This document shows positions 46,454-54,911 of a stretch of DNA of 64,000 nucleotides, piece by piece; position 1 is the stretch's first letter; the number at the start of each line of letters is the position of its first letter. The notes beneath the pieces are model-generated. The model was not told the DNA's origin, did not search any database, and saw nothing but the letters and a program-made list of their open reading frames with translations. The translations under genes were made by a program, and so were the position numbers. Origin of the DNA: Aromatoleum toluvorans (GTDB taxonomy: Bacteria; Pseudomonadota; Gammaproteobacteria; Burkholderiales; Rhodocyclaceae); contig NZ_WTVN01000013.1 in NCBI RefSeq assembly GCF_012910905.1, forward strand, positions 42,252 through 106,251, written 5' to 3'.

Positions 46454-48334
46454 TCACTGCGCCCACGAGAACGCGGCACTCCAGGCCGGATACTGCGCGA
46501 CCGGCATCGGGCGGCTGATGTAATACCCCTGCGCAGCCTCGCAACCCAGCTGCCCGAGCCGCTCGGCGATCGTGCGGGTCTCGACGCCCTCGGCGACGAC
46601 CCGCAGGCCGAGGTTGTGCGCCATGTCGATCGTCGAGCGCACGATCACGGACGAGTCCTCGCTACTGGCCATGCCGGACACGAACGACTGGTCGATCTTG
46701 ATCGCATCGATCGGCAGCTTCTGCAGGTAGGCAAGCGATGAATACCCGGTGCCGAAGTCGTCGATCGACAGCTCGACACCCAGCTTCTTCAGCGCGACAA
46801 GCCTGTCGCGCGCGCCGATGGGGTCGTCCATCAACGCGCCTTCGGTGATCTCGAACGCGACCCAGTCCGGCGCGGCGCCCCACGTCGCGAGCGCGTCGCT
46901 CACGTGGTCGAGGAGCAGCGGGTCGCGCAGGTCGTGCGGCGACAGGTTCACGGCCAGCGGCACGGCGAGCCCGGCCGCGTGCCACGCGTAGCCCTCGCGC
47001 AGCGCCGCCCTCAGTACCCAATAGGTGAGCGGCGTAATCAGCCCGGCGCTCTCCGCGAGCCCGATGAATGCCCCCGGATCGATCAGGCCCAGACGCGGGT
47101 GATCCCACCGGACCAGCGCTTCGACCCCCGACACGCGGCCCGAGCGGATCTCGACCTTGGGCTGGCAGAACAGGCGCAGTTCCTCGCCTTCTATCGCACG
47201 GCGCAACTCGCCCATGAGCTCCAGGCGGTGCGTGCACTCCGTGTCCAGCCCTCCTGCATAAAAGAGATAGCGCCGCCCGGTCTGGCGGGCGCGGAAGTTC
47301 GCGATCGCCGCGCGGCGCAACAAGGCCTCGGGCTCGTCGCCATGTCCGGGGTACAGCGTGACGCCGATGGTGGCGCGTGCATCGAGCAGCAAACCCGAAA
47401 GCTGGACGGGCGCGGCGAGCGCCGCCAGGATGCGCTGCGAATGATCGCGGGCGGCCTCCGCATCGCCGCGCGCAAGCACGATCACGAAGGCATCCTCCGC
47501 TGCGCGCGCGACGTTCCCGGTCGCTTCGATGGCACACAGCCGCCCGGCAATTTCCTGCAGCAGCAGGTCGCTCTCGCGGTAGCCCAGCGCCTCGGTGATT
47601 TCGCGCAGGCTGCCGATCTGCAGGTGGAGCACCGCGAACGGACGATTCGCGCCGCGGGCGACGTCGACCGCGGCCCGTAGCTGGTCGTGCAGCTGCAGGC
47701 GGTTGGGCAGCCCCGTCAGCGCGTCGAAATACGCCATCTGCCTGATCGTCTCCTCGGCCGCGCGATGGCGGGCGCGCAGCCGCAGCGTCTCGATGCCGAA
47801 CGAGAGGTCGTCGGCCGTCTCGGTGAGCAGCGCGACCTCGTCGTCGCTGAACGCGTCGGCCTCGGGGGCGCCTATCGTGATCGTTCCGATCACCACGCCC
47901 TCGACGTGCAAGGGCAGAGCGATGAAGGACCGGAACCGGTGTGCGAGGTCGGTTTCGAGCCAGGGGGTGGCGTACGGGTCCGTCTGGATGTTCTGCATCA
48001 CGGAAGGCTTGCCGGTCCTGATCGCGGTGCCGGTCGGCCCCCGCCCCAGGGGCGTGTCCTCCGCCCAGCTGACCTGCACGGATTCGAGGTAGCCTTCGTC
48101 GACACCCGCGCTGGCGATCGCCCGTGCGGTCTTCGCTTCGTCGTTTTCCGCCCGTGTGACCCAAGCGAGGCGGTAACCGCCCTCCTCGACTGCGATACGG
48201 CAGAACTCGTGATAGAGCCTGTCTTCGTCCTCGGCGCGCAGCAGTGCGCGATTGCTTGCGCTGAGGGTGCGCAGCGCGCGATGGAGCCGCTGCAGCGCCT
48301 CCACGTCCGACGGCAATCGAGTCGAACTCTGCAT
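46454..48334 (-). CDS. GAF-GGDEF(degenerate)-EAL signalling protein
   Basis: A 626-residue cytoplasmic protein. Residues ~20-195 form a GAF sensor domain. The GGDEF domain (DALTGLPNRLQLHDQL onward) has its active-site motif replaced by AAEDAF, so cyclase activity is unlikely. The EAL domain has intact VEALVRWDHPRLG and DDFGTGYSS motifs, so it is probably a cyclic-di-GMP phosphodiesterase. I chose the ATG at 48334 with GGGGGAG upstream; seven more codons are possible. It stands between the folate operon and gbcB and has no visible link to the pathway. Confidence 0.88.
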   Translation of the reverse strand: MQSSTRLPSDVEALQRLHRALRTLSASNRALLRAEDEDRLYHEFCRIAVEEGGYRLAWVTRAENDEAKTARAIASAGVDEGYLESVQVSWAEDTPLGRGPTGTAIRTGKPSVMQNIQTDPYATPWLETDLAHRFRSFIALPLHVEGVVIGTITIGAPEADAFSDDEVALLTETADDLSFGIETLRLRARHRAAEETIRQMAYFDALTGLPNRLQLHDQLRAAVDVARGANRPFAVLHLQIGSLREITEALGYRESDLLLQEIAGRLCAIEATGNVARAAEDAFVIVLARGDAEAARDHSQRILAALAAPVQLSGLLLDARATIGVTLYPGHGDEPEALLRRAAIANFRARQTGRRYLFYAGGLDTECTHRLELMGELRRAIEGEELRLFCQPKVEIRSGRVSGVEALVRWDHPRLGLIDPGAFIGLAESAGLITPLTYWVLRAALREGYAWHAAGLAVPLAVNLSPHDLRDPLLLDHVSDALATWGAAPDWVAFEITEGALMDDPIGARDRLVALKKLGVELSIDDFGTGYSSLAYLQKLPIDAIKIDQSFVSGMASSEDSSVIVRSTIDMAHNLGLRVVAEGVETRTIAERLGQLGCEAAQGYYISRPMPVAQYPAWSAAFSWAQ

Positions 48335-48421
48335 GATCGTCTCCCCCAAGCGCACCGGCGCATTGCCGCTGATTCATCTTAGACCGCGGACGGGCGACGT
48401 TGGCGGATTGGAGATTCTCAG

Positions 48422-48502
48422 GGCGGATAAGCCAGCGTTATCCGCCGCATGGCGTGCATCGTCATGCGATGCCTGCGGCGGAAAGCGCAGCGTTCTTCCG
48501 CC
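48422..48502. repeat. Pair of REP-like hairpins
   Basis: GGCGGATAA-N7-TTATCCGCC (48422-48446) and GGCGGAA-N12-TTCCGCC (48477-48502) share the loop word AGCG and stem ends. They lie downstream of gbcB and may stabilise or end its transcript. Confidence 0.5.
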
Positions 48503-48555
48503 CTACGATTCGTTCATGCGATTGCCCCGTGGGGCGGGAGCGGCTCCCGTCCCGG

Positions 48556-49665
48556 CTAGTACTCGACGCTGACGTCCGAGGCCGCCTTGGTGCAGCAGCT
48601 CAGCACGTAGCCTTCGGCGATTTCCTCGTCGGTGATGCCGCCGTTGTGCGCCATCTCGGTCTTGCCTTCCAGCACCTTCACCCGGCAGGTGCCGCAGATG
48701 CCCATGCCGCAGGCCTTGGGGATGGTGACGCCGGCCTTGGCGGCAGCGGCGTGCAGGGTGATTCCAGCGCCCGCCTGGACCGATTTCCCCGACTCCTTGA
48801 AGGTGACGCAGTACGTTTCCTGCGCTGCCCCCTCATGTTCATGCGCCTCGGCGGCATGCTCCTCCGCGACCGCGATGTCCGCTTCAGGCGTCGCACCGAA
48901 GGATTCCTCGTGGTAGCGCGCAAAGTCGTAGCCCGCCTCCTGCAGCAGGTGGCGCACCGCGCGCATGTAGGGCGTCGGGCCGCAGCAGAAGACCTCGCGT
49001 TCGAGGAAGTCGGGGGCGATGAGGTCCAGCATCGCGCGCGTCAGGTAGCCGCGATAACCGCTCCATACGTGACCGATCTCGGTGCGCTCGGAGATCAGAT
49101 GCAGCTTGAAGTTCTCGATCCGCGTCGACATGTAGTCGAGCTCGGCGCGGTAGATGACGTCCTTCGGCGCGCGCGCGCTGTGCGCGAACACCATGTCCAC
49201 TTCGGAATTCGTGTCGAAGAACCAGCGCGCCATCGACATCACCGGCGTGATGCCGACACCGCCCGAGAGGAACAGCACCTTCCGCGCGGGATAATCGATG
49301 CAGTTGAACTGCCCGACCGGCCCATGCACGGCGACAACGCTGCCCTCCTCCAGGTTGTCGTGCAGCCAGTTCGACACCTGGCCGCCCGGCACGCGCTTCA
49401 CCGTGATCGAGAAGCTGTAGGGAATCGAGGGCGCGCTGGAGATCGTGTACGAGCGCATCACCTGCCTGCCGTCGATCTCCAGCTCCAGCGTCACGAACTG
49501 GCCGGGCTTGAAGAAGAACAGCACCGGCTCCTCCATGCTGAAGCAGAAGGTGCGGACGTCGTGGGTTTCCTGGATGACCTTGCGACAACGCACGACATGG
49601 CGGCCGTTGGCCCAGGTCTGGGTATTGACGGGGTTGAGGAATTCGGAGCTGGTGAGGCTGAGCAT
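48556..49665 (-). CDS. gbcB: Glycine betaine monooxygenase reductase subunit
   Basis: Supplies electrons to the Rieske oxygenase GbcA that demethylates glycine betaine to dimethylglycine plus formaldehyde. The 369-residue protein has an FNR-like FAD domain (RSYTISSAPS), an NAD domain (LFLSGGVGITPVMSMARW; CCGPTPYM) and a C-terminal 2Fe-2S ferredoxin with CGMGICGTCRVKVLEG and a final cysteine. This order matches GbcB. The start at 49665 gives the normal N-terminus. gbcA is 10 kb away, unlike Pseudomonas where the two are neighbours. Confidence 0.85.
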   Translation of the reverse strand: MLSLTSSEFLNPVNTQTWANGRHVVRCRKVIQETHDVRTFCFSMEEPVLFFFKPGQFVTLELEIDGRQVMRSYTISSAPSIPYSFSITVKRVPGGQVSNWLHDNLEEGSVVAVHGPVGQFNCIDYPARKVLFLSGGVGITPVMSMARWFFDTNSEVDMVFAHSARAPKDVIYRAELDYMSTRIENFKLHLISERTEIGHVWSGYRGYLTRAMLDLIAPDFLEREVFCCGPTPYMRAVRHLLQEAGYDFARYHEESFGATPEADIAVAEEHAAEAHEHEGAAQETYCVTFKESGKSVQAGAGITLHAAAAKAGVTIPKACGMGICGTCRVKVLEGKTEMAHNGGITDEEIAEGYVLSCCTKAASDVSVEY

Positions 49666-49744
49666 GGGGGGAGTTCCTGTACGGCCGATCGTCGTCCGGG
49701 GGACGGCAGGTACGGCTCTTGTCTTGGCCTACCGATTGGGGCGC

Positions 49745-49777
49745 GCCTGCCGGAAATCAGTTTCGATTCCGGCAGGC
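49745..49777 (-). terminator. Hairpin after the aldehyde dehydrogenase gene
   Basis: An 11-bp perfect stem (GCCTGCCGGAA / TTCCGGCAGGC) with an 11-base loop, eight bases past the aldehyde dehydrogenase stop. It probably ends the minus-strand operon at 49785-53557. Confidence 0.6.
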
Positions 49778-49784
49778 CCTGACG

Positions 49785-51290
49785 TCAACCCACCTTGATC
49801 CAGGTCGTCTTCAGCTCGGTGTAGTGCTCGTGGGCATACACGGACTTGTCGCGCCCGCCGAAACCGGACTGCTTGTACCCGCCGAAGGGGGTCGTGATGT
49901 CGCCTTCCGAGAAGCAGTTGACGGAAACCGTGCCGGCGCGGATGGCCGCCGACATGCGGTGGACGGTGCTGAGATCGTCGCTCCACAGCGAGGCTGCCAG
50001 CCCGTAGCAGGTGTCGTTGGCGATGGCGATGGCCTCATCCTCGGTGTCGAAGGGGATCACCGCGAGCACCGGCCCGAAGATTTCCTCGCGCGCGATTTCG
50101 GCATCCGTGGGCACATCATCGAAGATCGTCGGCGCGACGAAATAGCCGCCGGTTTCCTCGAGGATCTGCTCCCCGCCGGTCAGCGCCGTCAGGCCTGCCG
50201 CCTTGGCCCGATCGATGAAGCCCAGCACCTTGTCCATGTGATCCTTCTGGATCAGCGCGCCGAGCCGCACTTCCGGATCCAGCGGATCGCCGGTCTTCCA
50301 TTCGGTCTCGAGCTGGACCAGCATTTCGTCGAGCAGCGCGTCCTTGATGGAGCGGTGCACGATCAGGCGCGAGCCCGCCGAGCAGTTCTCCCCCATGTTC
50401 CAGAAGGCGGAGGCGAGGACATTGCTCGCGACGGTCTTGAGGTCGCTCACGTCGGGCATGACGACCTGGGGATTCTTGCCGCCCAGTTCCAGCGCCACGC
50501 GCTTGAGATTGGTCGCGGCCGAGTATTCGAGGAAGCGGCGGCCCACCGCGGTGGAACCGGTGAAGGCGATCAGGTCGACGTCCGGATGCATGCCCAGCGC
50601 CTGGCCCGCCGTGCTGCCGAGTCCCGGCACGACGTTCAGCACGCCGGCCGGGATGCCCGCCTGATGGCCGAGTTCGGCGATGCGGATGGTGGTCAGCGAC
50701 GTGAGCTGGGCGGGTTTCACGATGACGCAGTTGCCGGTGACCAGCGCCGGGCCCAGCTTCCACCCCACCATCATGGCGGGAAAGTTCCACGGCAGCACCG
50801 CGCCGACGACGCCGAGCGGCTCGCGGCGGACGGTCGCGACCACGTCCGGCGCGGTCGGGGCGACCGCGTCGTAGAGCTTGTCGGCCGTCTCGGCGTTCCA
50901 GCGGATGGTGTTGGCGGTGTCGGGGATGTCGACGTTGAAGCATTCACCGATCGGCTTGCCCGCTTCCAGCGACTCGAGGATCGCGAGTTCCAGGCGATGT
51001 TCGTCGATCAGGTCGGCAAAGCGCTTCATGATCGCCTTGCGCTCGGCGGGCGCGAGGCGCGACCACACGCCCAAGTCGAAGGCGCGGCGGGCCGCCTTGA
51101 CCGCGAGGTCGACGTCCTCGGTGTCACACGCGGCGACTTCGGTCAGGACTTCGCCGGTCGCGGGGTTCAGGGTCGGGAAGGTCTTGCCCGAGCGGGCGGG
51201 CACGAAGTGGCCATCGATGAAGGCCATGTTGCGGTACTCGAGGCGCTTGATCTTTTGCGCGATCGCGTCGCGGGTCAGGGTATCGGTCAT
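49785..51290 (-). CDS. Aldehyde dehydrogenase family protein
   Basis: A 501-residue NAD(P)-dependent aldehyde dehydrogenase. It has PWNFPAMMVGWKLGPAL, IAFTGSTAVGRRFLEYS, the glutamate motif LELGGKNPQ and the catalytic cysteine in GENCSAGSR. It resembles PuuC/betaine-aldehyde-type enzymes, but substrate cannot be fixed. It is the last of three minus-strand genes with an FAD oxidase and a DapA-like enzyme. That set suggests stepwise breakdown of an amine: oxidation to an aldehyde, then to an acid. The ATG at 51290 is clear. Confidence 0.88.
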   Translation of the reverse strand: MTDTLTRDAIAQKIKRLEYRNMAFIDGHFVPARSGKTFPTLNPATGEVLTEVAACDTEDVDLAVKAARRAFDLGVWSRLAPAERKAIMKRFADLIDEHRLELAILESLEAGKPIGECFNVDIPDTANTIRWNAETADKLYDAVAPTAPDVVATVRREPLGVVGAVLPWNFPAMMVGWKLGPALVTGNCVIVKPAQLTSLTTIRIAELGHQAGIPAGVLNVVPGLGSTAGQALGMHPDVDLIAFTGSTAVGRRFLEYSAATNLKRVALELGGKNPQVVMPDVSDLKTVASNVLASAFWNMGENCSAGSRLIVHRSIKDALLDEMLVQLETEWKTGDPLDPEVRLGALIQKDHMDKVLGFIDRAKAAGLTALTGGEQILEETGGYFVAPTIFDDVPTDAEIAREEIFGPVLAVIPFDTEDEAIAIANDTCYGLAASLWSDDLSTVHRMSAAIRAGTVSVNCFSEGDITTPFGGYKQSGFGGRDKSVYAHEHYTELKTTWIKVG

Positions 51291-51313
51291 TGGATTCTCC
51301 TCCGTTGTAATGA

Positions 51314-52642
51314 TTAAAGTTCGACGCCGGCCTGCCACTCTTTCCACATCAGGGTCGAGCGCACCCCGATGCCGAGCAGCGGCTCGGGGGGATTGGCGAC
51401 CGGCTTGGGCTGTTGCAGCAGGATGTCGAGCAGTTCGCTCTTGCTGCCGAGCGCGTATTCGGCGATGAGTTTTCCGCCGATCGTGCCGCGCGTCAGGCCC
51501 AGTCCGTTGCAGCCCACGGCACTGAACACACCGGGAGCGATCTCGCCGAAGGGCGCGCCGCCATTGCGCGACAGGCACAGTGCGCCACCCCAGGTGTATT
51601 CGAACTCGATGCCGGACAGCATCGGGAATCGCCGCTCGTAAGAACGGCGGTGGGATTCGCGCACGCGTTCGAGGCGGCTCGAACCGGCACTGACGTCGGG
51701 GTTGTAGGTGAAGGAGTTGCGGATGCAGATGCGACCGCCGGCAATACGGCGCACGGTCGTTCCCATCGGGTCGGCGGGGATCAGGCCCCAGCTCTCCTCG
51801 CCGCCGAGCCGCGCGAGCTCGTCCGGCGTGAGCTGCCGGGTCAGGCTGCCGTAGGTATAGATCGGCAGCATCAGGCCTTTCAGCCCGAGCTTGTCGAACT
51901 GCGCGGCATAAGCGTTGTTCGCCAGGATGAGGCGCGGCGTGGTGATGCGCCCCTGGTCGGTGACGAGCTTGTGCGGCTTGCCGACCACGATCTCGCGCAC
52001 CGCGGTGTCCTCGTACACGCGCACGTTCTCGGGCAGCGTCGCGCCGAGCCCGCGCACGAGCGCCGCCGGCTGGACCAGCACGCAACCGGGCGCGTGCACG
52101 CCCGCGCGGTAGAAGTCCGTTCCCGTCACCGCCTTCATCTGCCGGGCGTCGAGCACGCTGTAAGGCTCGCCGAGCGCCGACAGGCCCTTCGCGAAGCCCT
52201 CCAGCGCCCGCTCGCCGCGTGGCTCCACGGCGCCGTGCAGCTTGCCCTGCTCGCGCCAGTCGCACTCGATCCCGTGCGTCTTGACGATGCCGCGCACGTA
52301 GTCGATCGCGGCGCGGTTGAGGCGGATCTGCGCCAAGTCGGCAGACTGGTCACCGGTGTAATCGTGCTTCGTGAGGTCGTGCGGCAGGTCGACCATGAAG
52401 CCGGAGTTGCGCCCCGACGCGCCGAAGCCCACGCGACGCGCATCCACCACCGCGATGGACGCGTTCGGCTGGAGTTCGGCCAGCCGGCGTGCCGCCGCGA
52501 GGCCCGACAGGCCCGCGCCGAGCACCACCCAGTCGGCCTTGATATCGCCCTTCAGCGGCTTCGACGGGGGAGGCGGAGGCAGCATCTCGTACCAGCCACA
52601 GCGCCCATCGTCCTGGGGCAGAAAATTGCATTTGAGCTGCAT
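51314..52642 (-). CDS. FAD-dependent amine oxidase (OrdL/PuuB-like)
   Basis: A 442-residue DAO-fold flavoprotein. The FAD motif VVLGAGLSGLAAARRLAE is near residues 39-56, followed by GFGASGRNSGFMVDLPHD, which matches gamma-glutamylputrescine-oxidase-like enzymes. The C-terminal GVFSAVGCNGLGLTRGTIGG is typical of the family. It probably oxidises a secondary or N-methyl amine to imine/aldehyde. It lies 23 bases upstream of the aldehyde dehydrogenase gene and 24 bases after the DapA-like gene in one operon. A role in dimethylglycine oxidation cannot be excluded but has no direct support. Confidence 0.8.
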   Translation of the reverse strand: MQLKCNFLPQDDGRCGWYEMLPPPPPSKPLKGDIKADWVVLGAGLSGLAAARRLAELQPNASIAVVDARRVGFGASGRNSGFMVDLPHDLTKHDYTGDQSADLAQIRLNRAAIDYVRGIVKTHGIECDWREQGKLHGAVEPRGERALEGFAKGLSALGEPYSVLDARQMKAVTGTDFYRAGVHAPGCVLVQPAALVRGLGATLPENVRVYEDTAVREIVVGKPHKLVTDQGRITTPRLILANNAYAAQFDKLGLKGLMLPIYTYGSLTRQLTPDELARLGGEESWGLIPADPMGTTVRRIAGGRICIRNSFTYNPDVSAGSSRLERVRESHRRSYERRFPMLSGIEFEYTWGGALCLSRNGGAPFGEIAPGVFSAVGCNGLGLTRGTIGGKLIAEYALGSKSELLDILLQQPKPVANPPEPLLGIGVRSTLMWKEWQAGVEL

Positions 52643-52666
52643 GTGAAGCGCCTCCGCCGCCGGTCC

Positions 52667-53557
52667 TTAACCGCGGAAAGAAACCAGCGTGTCGTAAGCG
52701 CGCTTGAACGCGGCCTTCTCGGCCTCGCCCAGCGGCAGCAGCGGACGACGCGCGGGGCCGACCGGCAGACCCGCCAGTTCGCAGCCGAACTTGACGTATT
52801 GGCAGAACTTGCCGCCCTGTTCGAGCAGGTTCAGCATCGGCATGATGCGCGCGGCCAGCTCGCGGCCCTTGACGAAGTCGCGTTCGACGACGCAGGCCTG
52901 ATACAGCGCGACGTGCTCGGGCGCGAGGAAGTTGGACGCGCCGCATACCCAGCTGCGCGCGCCCCACACGAAGAATTCCAGGATCTGGTCATCCATGCCG
53001 CAGCTCAGCTGCAGCTGGTCGGCGTGTTCGGTGGCGAGCGTGTGCATGCGCTGGATCGAACCCGTGCTCTCCTTGATCGCCTGCACGTTCGGGCGGTCGC
53101 GCAGCGCGTTGATGAACTCGAAGCTCATCGGCGTGCCGGTGCGGTCCGGGAAGTTGTAGAGCATGATCGGCAGGCCCAGCGCGTCATCGACGCAGCGCAC
53201 GTGCGCGAGCAGTTCGTCCTGCGTGGGCTGGCAGTAGTACGGTGCGGCGACGAGGATGGAACCGAAGCCGGCGGCCTTCGCATGACGACCCAGCTCCAGG
53301 CTCTCTTCCGTCGTCGTGGCGTTGATCCCCGCCATCAGCGGCAGGCGACCTTTGACGTGGTCGGCGACGTAGTCGAACAGGCGCTTGCGCTCGTCCTTGC
53401 TCAGCGCGTAGTACTCGCCGGTGGTGCCGCCGACGATCAGGCCGTGCACGCCCTGCTCGATCAGGCGGTCGATCGTCTTTCCGACGATGTTGTAATTGAT
53501 GGAACCGTCTTCGGCAAAAGCGGTTGCGACGGGAGTCCAGATGCCATCGAAATTCAT
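52667..53557 (-). CDS. Dihydrodipicolinate-synthase family aldolase/lyase
   Basis: A 296-residue class I aldolase of the DapA/NAL family. It has GGTTGEYYALSKDERKRL near residues 43-60, PIMLYNFPDRTG with the conserved tyrosine, and the Schiff-base lysine in AIKESTGSIQR. It is probably catabolic rather than lysine-biosynthetic, because it heads an operon with an amine oxidase and an aldehyde dehydrogenase. Hydroxyproline-type or keto-sugar-acid substrates are possible. A CGGGAC-N12-GTCCCG repeat lies about 70 bases upstream. Confidence 0.82.
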   Translation of the reverse strand: MNFDGIWTPVATAFAEDGSINYNIVGKTIDRLIEQGVHGLIVGGTTGEYYALSKDERKRLFDYVADHVKGRLPLMAGINATTTEESLELGRHAKAAGFGSILVAAPYYCQPTQDELLAHVRCVDDALGLPIMLYNFPDRTGTPMSFEFINALRDRPNVQAIKESTGSIQRMHTLATEHADQLQLSCGMDDQILEFFVWGARSWVCGASNFLAPEHVALYQACVVERDFVKGRELAARIMPMLNLLEQGGKFCQYVKFGCELAGLPVGPARRPLLPLGEAEKAAFKRAYDTLVSFRG

Positions 53558-53623
53558 TGCGTCTCCTGGTAGCTATTCTTCAAGGGGTATGGGGGCGAAA
53601 AAATCTTAATTTCGTCGGACAAA

Positions 53624-53647
53624 CGGGACAATCAACATTTCGTCCCG
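53624..53647. promoter_or_regulatory. Inverted repeat CGGGAC-N12-GTCCCG upstream of the DapA-like gene
   Basis: Six-base arms with a 12-base spacer, about 70 bases upstream of the DapA-like start. It is a candidate operator, perhaps for the GlxA-type regulator encoded just upstream. Confidence 0.35.
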
Positions 53648-53717
53648 GCAATTCATGAATGGGCGTTATGAATCGAACGTCGACCGGCAGATTCAATAAG
53701 GGCCAATTCGTGTCCGG

Positions 53718-54851
53718 CTATCTTGCGAACTGCTGGAGCCGGAATTTGCCGGGGGCGACATGAAAGAATTGCCGGAAGCATTGGCAGAAGTGCGAGATGC
53801 TTGCAAATCCGCTGGCAACGGCAATTTCCGCGATCGGCTCGTTCGAGTGCTGCAAAAGCTGGCGCGCATGGGTCACGCGCAATTCCAGGTAATACCGTGA
53901 CGGCGAGGCACCCAGATGGCGATTGAAATGCCGGTCCAGCTGCCGCCTCGACAAATCGGATAATTCGGCTATTTCCTCGATCGCGAGCGGCTCGTCGATA
54001 TTGTTGTGCATCAATTCCAGGGCCAATTTCAGGGCCTGCGGCAAAGTGGGATCCCGATCTGCCGGCGCCCCCATGACCTCATGGCTTTTGTCGCAGCCCA
54101 ATATTTCCTCGACCGAATCGACGACCGAAGACTCGTAATCGCACCGCAGCCACGCCAGCATCATTGCGAGGGAGCTGTTGGCACCCGCGCAACTCATCCG
54201 GTTGCCATCCAGGACGTGGGAATGCCGCGAAACCTGTGTTCGCGGGAATCGCTCGCCCATCAGCGCCCGCGTATCCGGATGCACGGCGCATTCGTGTCCG
54301 TCGAGCAGGCCGGCATCGGCGAGGAAGAAGGCTCCGTTCCACAGGGCGCCGAGCGTCGCCCCGGCAGCATGGGCCGCAAGCAGCTGGGAGCGGAGTGCGG
54401 GCAAGCCCTGCAACCGGACCCGGAGCCCGCCGCAAACGATGAGCAGATCGCCGCGCCGCACCTGAAGCGCCGCGAGATCGCCGTCCACGGAGATGCCGAT
54501 GCCCAGATCGCTGACCGCCATTTCGCCGTCGGTACTCACGACCAGCGTCTCGAACAGCGGCTCCCGGCTGACGAGGTTCGTGGTCACCAGGGCGTCCACT
54601 GCCCCGGTGAAGGCCATCAGCGAAAAGTGATCGAGCACGACGAAGAACACGCGCCGGCCACTGCCCCGGGAATCCGTCCAGCCGCGCTCGTGCAGGTGGG
54701 GAAGATTCTTGTGCTTCAGCAGGCTCCTGAACGGAACGTGGATCCTGTCCGCCGGACGTCCGCCGTGATCGATCTCCGCCAAGGACTCGACGCGGATCTT
54801 CGGCGCAACCTTCGCCGGTTCCGGTCGCCGCGATGTCATGACTAGTGGCAT
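53718..54851 (-). CDS. GlxA-family (AraC-type) regulator, second in window
   Basis: A 377-residue regulator with an N-terminal DJ-1/PfpI-like domain (VFFVVLDHFSLMAFTGAVDA, LLIVCGGLRVRLQGLPALRS) and a C-terminal AraC HTH pair (IAELSDLSRRQLDRHFNRHL, then IAEIAVASGFASISHFCQCF). It is related to, but distinct from, the GbdR-like protein. Its ~65-residue N-terminal extension is unusual. The ATG at 54851 is chosen; another ATG lies four codons in. It lies upstream of the DapA-like/amine oxidase/ALDH operon and probably controls it. Confidence 0.82.
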   Translation of the reverse strand: MPLVMTSRRPEPAKVAPKIRVESLAEIDHGGRPADRIHVPFRSLLKHKNLPHLHERGWTDSRGSGRRVFFVVLDHFSLMAFTGAVDALVTTNLVSREPLFETLVVSTDGEMAVSDLGIGISVDGDLAALQVRRGDLLIVCGGLRVRLQGLPALRSQLLAAHAAGATLGALWNGAFFLADAGLLDGHECAVHPDTRALMGERFPRTQVSRHSHVLDGNRMSCAGANSSLAMMLAWLRCDYESSVVDSVEEILGCDKSHEVMGAPADRDPTLPQALKLALELMHNNIDEPLAIEEIAELSDLSRRQLDRHFNRHLGASPSRYYLELRVTHARQLLQHSNEPIAEIAVASGFASISHFCQCFRQFFHVAPGKFRLQQFAR

Positions 54852-54911
54852 GGATGTGCCCCTGCGAACGGGACGCTCCGGCGAACCCGCCGATGCGTCC
54901 TCAGCCCCTGG

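Noticed and set aside
48422..48502. CRISPR-like array
   Set aside because: Only two imperfect hairpins with no regular repeat-spacer spacing; REP-like elements explain them.
51413..53572. 719-codon plus-strand open frame opposite the FAD oxidase and DapA-like genes
   Set aside because: Antisense shadow; no domain, and the minus-strand genes have clear catalytic motifs.
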